DNA of 48,330 nt from NCBI RefSeq assembly GCF_029868385.1, contig NZ_JARWNX010000033.1, forward strand, positions 1 through 48,330, in the 5' to 3' direction. The notes under the pieces were generated by a model. That model was not told the origin of the DNA and did not search any database. It worked only from the letters and a program-made list of their open reading frames with translations. Source of the stretch: Nocardia cyriacigeorgica. Lineage in GTDB: Bacteria; Actinomycetota; Actinomycetes; Mycobacteriales; Mycobacteriaceae. A program made the translations under genes and the position numbers. Every line of letters begins with the position of its first letter. The first letter of the stretch is position 1. This document shows, piece by piece, positions 44,669 to 48,330 of this stretch.

Positions 44669-45439
44669 ATGACGGTGAACCACACGCGCTCCGTCACCCG
44701 GTCCGCTCGTTTCGACACCACACCCGTCGTCGTCGAGGATCTGGGACTCATCGACTATCACCAGGCCTGGGACCGCCAGCGCGCGATCGCCGCGCAGCGC
44801 GCCGAAGGCACCGGCTCCGATCATCTGCTGCTGCTGGAACATCCTTCGGTGTTCACCGCGGGCCGCCGCACCGAGGCCGAGGACCTGCCGATCGACGGCA
44901 GTCCGGTGGTCGAGGTCGACCGCGGCGGCAAGATCACCTGGCACGGTCCCGGTCAGCTCGTCGGCTATCCGATCATCCGGCTCGCCGAACCGGTCGATGT
45001 CGTCGACTATGTGCGTCGTCTCGAAGAAGCGCTGATCACCGTGTGCACCGGCCTCGGTGTCACCTGCGGCCGTGTCGAAGGCCGTTCCGGCGTGTGGCTG
45101 CCCGCCGACGGCCCGTTCGCCGAACGCAAGATCGCAGCCATCGGTGTGCGCGTACAGCGCGGTGTCGCCCTGCACGGTATCTCGCTCAACTGCAATTCCG
45201 GGATGGACGGTTTCGCCGCGATCGTCCCGTGCGGCATCCGCGACGCCGGTGTCACCACCCTGTCCCGTGAACTCGGCCGCGACGTCACCGTGGCCGAGGT
45301 CCGACCGCTCGTCGCCGAGGCGATTGTTGCCGCCTTGAACGGGGAAATTCCCGTTTCGGCGCACGCTATCGAACATCTCACACCCGGGGATACAGCAGGC
45401 GCGTCCACCGATCCGACCAGCGTAAGGTCGAACTCGTGA
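44669..45439 (+). CDS. lipB: Octanoyl-[acyl carrier protein]-protein octanoyltransferase LipB
   Basis: LipB moves an octanoyl group from acyl carrier protein to lipoyl-domain lysines, the first step of lipoate synthesis. The 256-residue protein has [17 protein letters not shown], the signature [22 protein letters not shown], the catalytic lysine in [10 protein letters not shown] and the catalytic cysteine in SLNCNSGM. The start is ATG 44669, or GTG 44675 if the TAACGT hexamer drives a leaderless mRNA. The stop overlaps the lipA GTG. Substrates nearby are SucB and, through H protein, the GcvT system. Confidence 0.95.
   Translation: MTVNHTRSVTRSARFDTTPVVVEDLGLIDYHQAWDRQRAIAAQRAEGTGSDHLLLLEHPSVFTAGRRTEAEDLPIDGSPVVEVDRGGKITWHGPGQLVGYPIIRLAEPVDVVDYVRRLEEALITVCTGLGVTCGRVEGRSGVWLPADGPFAERKIAAIGVRVQRGVALHGISLNCNSGMDGFAAIVPCGIRDAGVTTLSRELGRDVTVAEVRPLVAEAIVAALNGEIPVSAHAIEHLTPGDTAGASTDPTSVRSNS
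45423..45428 (+). promoter_or_regulatory. Probable internal -10 element (TAAGGT) for lipA
   Basis: TAAGGT ends 7 nt before the lipA GTG and lies inside the end of lipB, so lipA may have its own leaderless promoter as well as operon expression. Confidence 0.4.
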
Positions 45440-46452
45440 CCACAGCTCAAGCACCGGAAGGCCGAAAGCTGCTGCGCATCGAGGTGCGCAATGCGGAGAC
45501 CCCGATCGAGCGCAAACCCAAATGGATCCGCACCCGCGCCACCATGGGTCCCGAATATTCCGAACTCAAGGGCCTGGTGAAACGCGAAGGCCTGCACACC
45601 GTCTGCGAAGAAGCGGGCTGCCCCAATATCTTCGAATGTTGGGAAGACCGCGAAGCCACCTTCCTCATCGGTGGTGAACAGTGCACCCGCCGCTGCGATT
45701 TCTGCCAGATCGACACCGGCAAGCCCGCCGCCCTCGATCGTGACGAGCCGCGCCGCGTCGCCGAAAGCGTTCAGGCCATGGGCCTGCGCTACTCCACCAT
45801 CACCGGCGTCGCCCGCGACGATCTGGACGACGGCGGCGCCTGGCTCTACGCCGAAACCGTCCGCGCCATCAAGGCGTTGAACCCCACCACCGGCGTCGAA
45901 CTGCTGATCCCGGATTTCAATGCCAAGCCCGACCAGCTGGCCGAGGTCTTCTCCGCCCGCCCCGAAGTGCTGGCGCACAACCTGGAAACGGTGCCCCGCG
46001 TCTTCAAACGCATCCGCCCGGCGTTCCGCTACGACCGCTCGCTCGCGGTCATCACCGCCGCCCGCGACGCAGGCCTGGTCACCAAGTCCAACCTCATCCT
46101 CGGCATGGGCGAAACCCCCGAGGAAGTCACCCAGGCCATGCGCGATCTGCACGAGGCGGGCTGCGACATCCTCACCATCACCCAGTACCTGCGCCCCTCC
46201 CCCCGCCACCACCCGGTCGATCGCTGGGTGAAGCCGGAGGAGTTCGTGGAGCATTCGAAGGTCGCCGAAGAGATCGGCTTCGCCGGTGTGATGGCAGGTC
46301 CGCTGGTGCGCTCCTCCTACCGCGCCGGACGGCTGTACGCGCAGGCGATGGCGCATCACGGACGGGAAATCGCGCCCGCCATGGCCCATCTCGCCGACGA
46401 GGGCACGGCCTCACAGGAGGCCAGTTCGGTGCTGGCGCGGTTCGGGAGCTGA
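45436..46452 (+). CDS. lipA: Lipoyl synthase LipA
   Basis: LipA is a radical-SAM enzyme that inserts two sulfurs into octanoyl groups on lipoyl domains. The 338-residue protein carries both 4Fe-4S sites: auxiliary cluster cysteines C57, C62 and C68 ([12 protein letters not shown]) and radical-SAM cysteines C83, C87 and C90 (CTRRCDFC). RSSYRAGRL near the C-terminus holds the conserved serine ligand for the auxiliary cluster. The GTG start overlaps the lipB stop (GTGA). In mycobacteria a DUF4191 gene and glnA1 come next; here that order breaks. Confidence 0.97.
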   Translation: MTTAQAPEGRKLLRIEVRNAETPIERKPKWIRTRATMGPEYSELKGLVKREGLHTVCEEAGCPNIFECWEDREATFLIGGEQCTRRCDFCQIDTGKPAALDRDEPRRVAESVQAMGLRYSTITGVARDDLDDGGAWLYAETVRAIKALNPTTGVELLIPDFNAKPDQLAEVFSARPEVLAHNLETVPRVFKRIRPAFRYDRSLAVITAARDAGLVTKSNLILGMGETPEEVTQAMRDLHEAGCDILTITQYLRPSPRHHPVDRWVKPEEFVEHSKVAEEIGFAGVMAGPLVRSSYRAGRLYAQAMAHHGREIAPAMAHLADEGTASQEASSVLARFGS

Positions 46453-46692
46453 GGGTGCGTCGCGGCTGACCGGCAGCACGACGTCCCACGCGAACAGACC
46501 GAGGTCTCCGCGCAAAACGTCACCGACCGTAGTCGCCGGACTTCGCATCACTACCGATTGCGCTGAGCCAGGTGGGCCACTCGGATCGCGAACTCCGGTG
46601 CGGCGCGAACCCGAATCGGGCCGAGGCCGTGCACTCCACCGCCCACCGCGAAACCGCCTTCGGCGCGCGGGCTGTGTGGTGGGATAGCCCGT

Positions 46693-47631
46693 ATGAAGGC
46701 ACTCGCAGCGGGTATGGCGATCGTTTCGGCGGCGATGTTCACATCGCTCGCGACCGGTACCGCACAGGCGGCGGTGGTATGTCCCGGCGCCGGGCAGCCG
46801 ACGCCGGTGGCGGCCACCGTCAGCGGTGCGTTGGAAGGCCTGACCGTCGACGACCGTGGCCGCGCCTTCACCACCGACGCGGCCACGGGGCGGGTCTATC
46901 GCATCGACGCCCCCGGCGCACCGGCTGTCCCGATCGCCACCGTGCCCGGCGGCGGGGCCGGTGGATTGTCGTGGACCCCGCGCGGCACCCTGCTGGTCGG
47001 CTACGGCGCCGACACCCGCGCCGTGATCGGTGATTCACTACGGCACGCGGGCATCATCGAAATGGACCCGAACACCGGCGCGTGGACGCCTTATGCGGCG
47101 GGTCTGAGCGCGGTCAACGGCATGACCACGGCTGCGGACGGCACCGTCTACGCGACCAACGATTTCGGTTCCCTCATCGGCCGGGTGAACCCCGACCGTA
47201 CCGTCCACGCCGACTGGGCGTCGTTCCCCAGCGCCAACGGCGCCGTCCTCGGCCGCGACGGCCAGTACCTCTACCTGGCCCGCACTTTCGTCAATCCGGG
47301 CATCAGCCGCCTCCCCCTCGCCGACCCCACCGCCCCGCAATCCCTGCTCGACCTCACCGGTGCCGAAGCACTCTCCGCCCCCGACGGCCTCACCCTCGAC
47401 TCCGCCGACCGCCCGATAGTCCCCCTGAACACCGCAGGCCAGGTCATCCGCGTCGACGCCCCCAACCAGTACTGCATCCTCAGCAGCGGCAACCCACTGA
47501 CCAGCGTGGTCACCTACGGCCGAGGCGCACAGGGCTTCTCGGCGGGCCGCCTGTTCGCGGCGACCTTCACCGGCGTCATCTACGAGGTACCCGGCGGTTT
47601 CGATCCGAACGCTCGCACGGCAGCGCCGTAG
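46693..47631 (+). CDS. Secreted SMP-30/NHL-type beta-propeller protein
   Basis: This 312-residue exported protein has a signal peptide at about 1-27 (MKALAAGMAIVSAAMFTSLA with an AQA cleavage site). The rest contains repeated propeller-blade patterns: LEGLTVDDRGRAFTTDAATGRVYRID, NGMTTAADGTVYATND and PDGLTLDSADRPIVPLN, as in SMP-30/gluconolactonase and NHL proteins. Two cysteines (VVCPG and QYCIL) may bridge N- and C-terminal ends. No conserved metal ligands could be assigned. No strong Shine-Dalgarno is visible. It lies past the lipA synteny break; the 240-bp upstream gap holds nothing recognised. Confidence 0.8.
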   Translation: MKALAAGMAIVSAAMFTSLATGTAQAAVVCPGAGQPTPVAATVSGALEGLTVDDRGRAFTTDAATGRVYRIDAPGAPAVPIATVPGGGAGGLSWTPRGTLLVGYGADTRAVIGDSLRHAGIIEMDPNTGAWTPYAAGLSAVNGMTTAADGTVYATNDFGSLIGRVNPDRTVHADWASFPSANGAVLGRDGQYLYLARTFVNPGISRLPLADPTAPQSLLDLTGAEALSAPDGLTLDSADRPIVPLNTAGQVIRVDAPNQYCILSSGNPLTSVVTYGRGAQGFSAGRLFAATFTGVIYEVPGGFDPNARTAAP

Positions 47632-47761
47632 TCGCCCGGCGTCGGAGCCGAGACCCGTGGTGGGTCCGCTATGGCGATGTGACGGCGCCTGACGTGGCTG
47701 GTCATGCGCGACATCCACCACCGATGGACGCCTGCTGCCATGGCGTCGCCGACCTGCGGGG

Positions 47762-47780
47762 CCGACCTTCGGGAGGTCGG
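47762..47780 (+). terminator. Small hairpin before the last gene
   Basis: CCGACCT (47762-47768) pairs with AGGTCGG (47774-47780) around a 5-nt loop, 130 bp after the beta-propeller stop. It could be a weak terminator. Confidence 0.35.
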
Positions 47781-47821
47781 GTTACGGTGGTCGCGCTCAT
47801 GCAGATCTGAGGAGATACACC

Positions 47822-48330
47822 GTGTCGCGTTCGGCGGACCGCTTCGACCCCGCGGGGCCGAGACATCCGCACTGGATCACCATCCGATCCTCCCGCACGG
47901 TCCTCGTCGTGGTCCACACCATGACCGCCTGGAATCGCCTCGCCGACATCCTGACGGTCTTCGATTCCGACCGCCGCGTCCAACTGGTCTTCACCTTCCC
48001 CGACGTCTCCAACGTCACCGGCGACGTGGAACGCCAACTCGCCGACGACGGCGCCCTCGTCATCCCATGGACCGCCGCACTCACCGGCACTTTCGACGCC
48101 GCCATCGCCGTCCACCACAGCGGCGAATTACACCGCATATCAGCACCTCTCGCCGTCTTGTCACACGGTATCGGGTTCTCTAAGATCGTCCATCCTCACC
48201 ACGAGCGACGAGCGACGAGCGACGAGCGACGAGCGACGAGCGACGAGCGACGAGCGACGAGCGACGAGCGACGAGCGACGAGCGACGAGCGACGAGCGAC
48301 GAGCGACGAGCGACGAGCGACGAGCGACGA
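47822..48330 (+). CDS. Actinobacterial glycosyltransferase-like protein of unknown role, frame runs into a 7-bp repeat (partial)
   Basis: At least 169 codons are open from GTG 47822, which has AGGAG seven bases upstream. The first ~125 residues look like a real protein: RTVLVVVHTMTAWNRLADIL, RRVQLVFTFPD, GALVIPWTAAL, FDAAIAVHHSG and a PLAVLSHGIGFSK stretch. They resemble an actinobacterial family of about 400 residues with a GT-B-like N-terminal domain; this is recalled, not searched. After ...KIVHPHH the frame enters the GAGCGAC array and codes for repeated ERRATSD heptapeptides up to the window end. A 7-bp unit shifts frame with every copy change, so this may be a phase-variable or broken gene. 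Confidence 0.6.
   Translation, partial: MSRSADRFDPAGPRHPHWITIRSSRTVLVVVHTMTAWNRLADILTVFDSDRRVQLVFTFPDVSNVTGDVERQLADDGALVIPWTAALTGTFDAAIAVHHSGELHRISAPLAVLSHGIGFSKIVHPHHERRATSDERRATSDERRATSDERRATSDERRATSDERRATSD
48203..48330 (+). repeat. Heptanucleotide tandem array (GAGCGAC)n, about 18 copies, cut by the window edge
   Basis: Perfect copies of GAGCGAC fill 128 bases without a visible mismatch. The array lies in the frame of the preceding gene, where three units (21 bp) encode ERRATSD. The window ends inside the array, so its true length is unknown. Confidence 0.95.

Noticed and set aside
48203..48330. CRISPR array or origin iterons
   Set aside because: The units are 7 bp, contiguous and without spacers; no cas genes or replication genes are near.

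Overview
The window is high-GC actinobacterial DNA. The gene content points to Mycobacteriales, most likely Nocardia or a close relative: an actinobacterial cytochrome bc1-aa3 branch with a di-haem QcrC, PimB for mannolipid synthesis, RipC-type NlpC/P60 hydrolases, AdoK, DUF3043, and a two-lipoyl E2 beside lipB-lipA. Most genes keep the order known from Mycobacterium tuberculosis (roughly Rv2182c to Rv2218). The block from qcrB to plsC is inverted relative to the block that starts with ctaF-ctaC. No tRNA, rRNA, insertion sequence, prophage or CRISPR array was seen.

Layout. Positions 1-3023 (minus strand) hold ctaE-qcrC-qcrA-qcrB, a respiratory operon with overlapping start and stop codons; qcrB is cut by the window edge. 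Positions 3.3-7.1 kb hold trpD, a small secreted protein, a stand-alone Lrp/AsnC ligand domain and a DEDDh exonuclease/GIY-YIG fusion. Positions 7.6-10.5 kb hold two secreted NlpC/P60 cell-wall hydrolases and a membrane-anchored HExxH protein. Positions 10.6-17.7 kb hold pimB, a secreted protein, two SRPBCC proteins, an ArsA-like ATPase, a small CxxCxxC protein, a ROK glucokinase and a PlsC acyltransferase, which form an envelope-lipid block. Two copies of a hairpin-rich repeat sit just upstream of pimB and of the first SRPBCC gene.

Positions 17.9-23.7 kb are accessory: a Tat-exported PhoD-like phosphatase, an FAD oxidoreductase, a membrane protein/winged-helix pair with a striking palindrome over its start codon, and an AraC regulator convergent with an NmrA-like reductase. 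Positions 23.8-30.4 kb hold ctaF-ctaC, asnB, adoK, erpA and a DUF3043 membrane protein. Positions 30.5-34.9 kb hold a GATase1-AraC regulator, cobU-cobT-cobS (late cobalamin assembly) and a metallo-beta-lactamase protein. Positions 35.0-41.1 kb hold ilvE, gcvT, a GNAT, a TetR with an N-terminal zinc-finger-like module, pepA and a small conserved protein. Positions 41.4-46.5 kb hold the E2 acyltransferase sucB, an epimerase-like protein, a GNAT and lipB-lipA, so that a lipoyl-dependent enzyme lies beside the genes that make its cofactor. From 46.7 kb the mycobacterial order ends: a secreted beta-propeller is followed by a gene whose reading frame runs into a 7-bp tandem array that reaches the window edge.

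Themes that cut across the window: (1) at least 16 genes have a TAnnnT hexamer ending 6-7 nt before the start codon and no Shine-Dalgarno, the pattern of leaderless transcription; (2) both NlpC genes share an 11-bp-spaced direct repeat upstream; (3) the dispersed hairpin element shows compensatory base changes; (4) the terminal heptanucleotide array lies in a coding frame and could act as a phase-variation switch.
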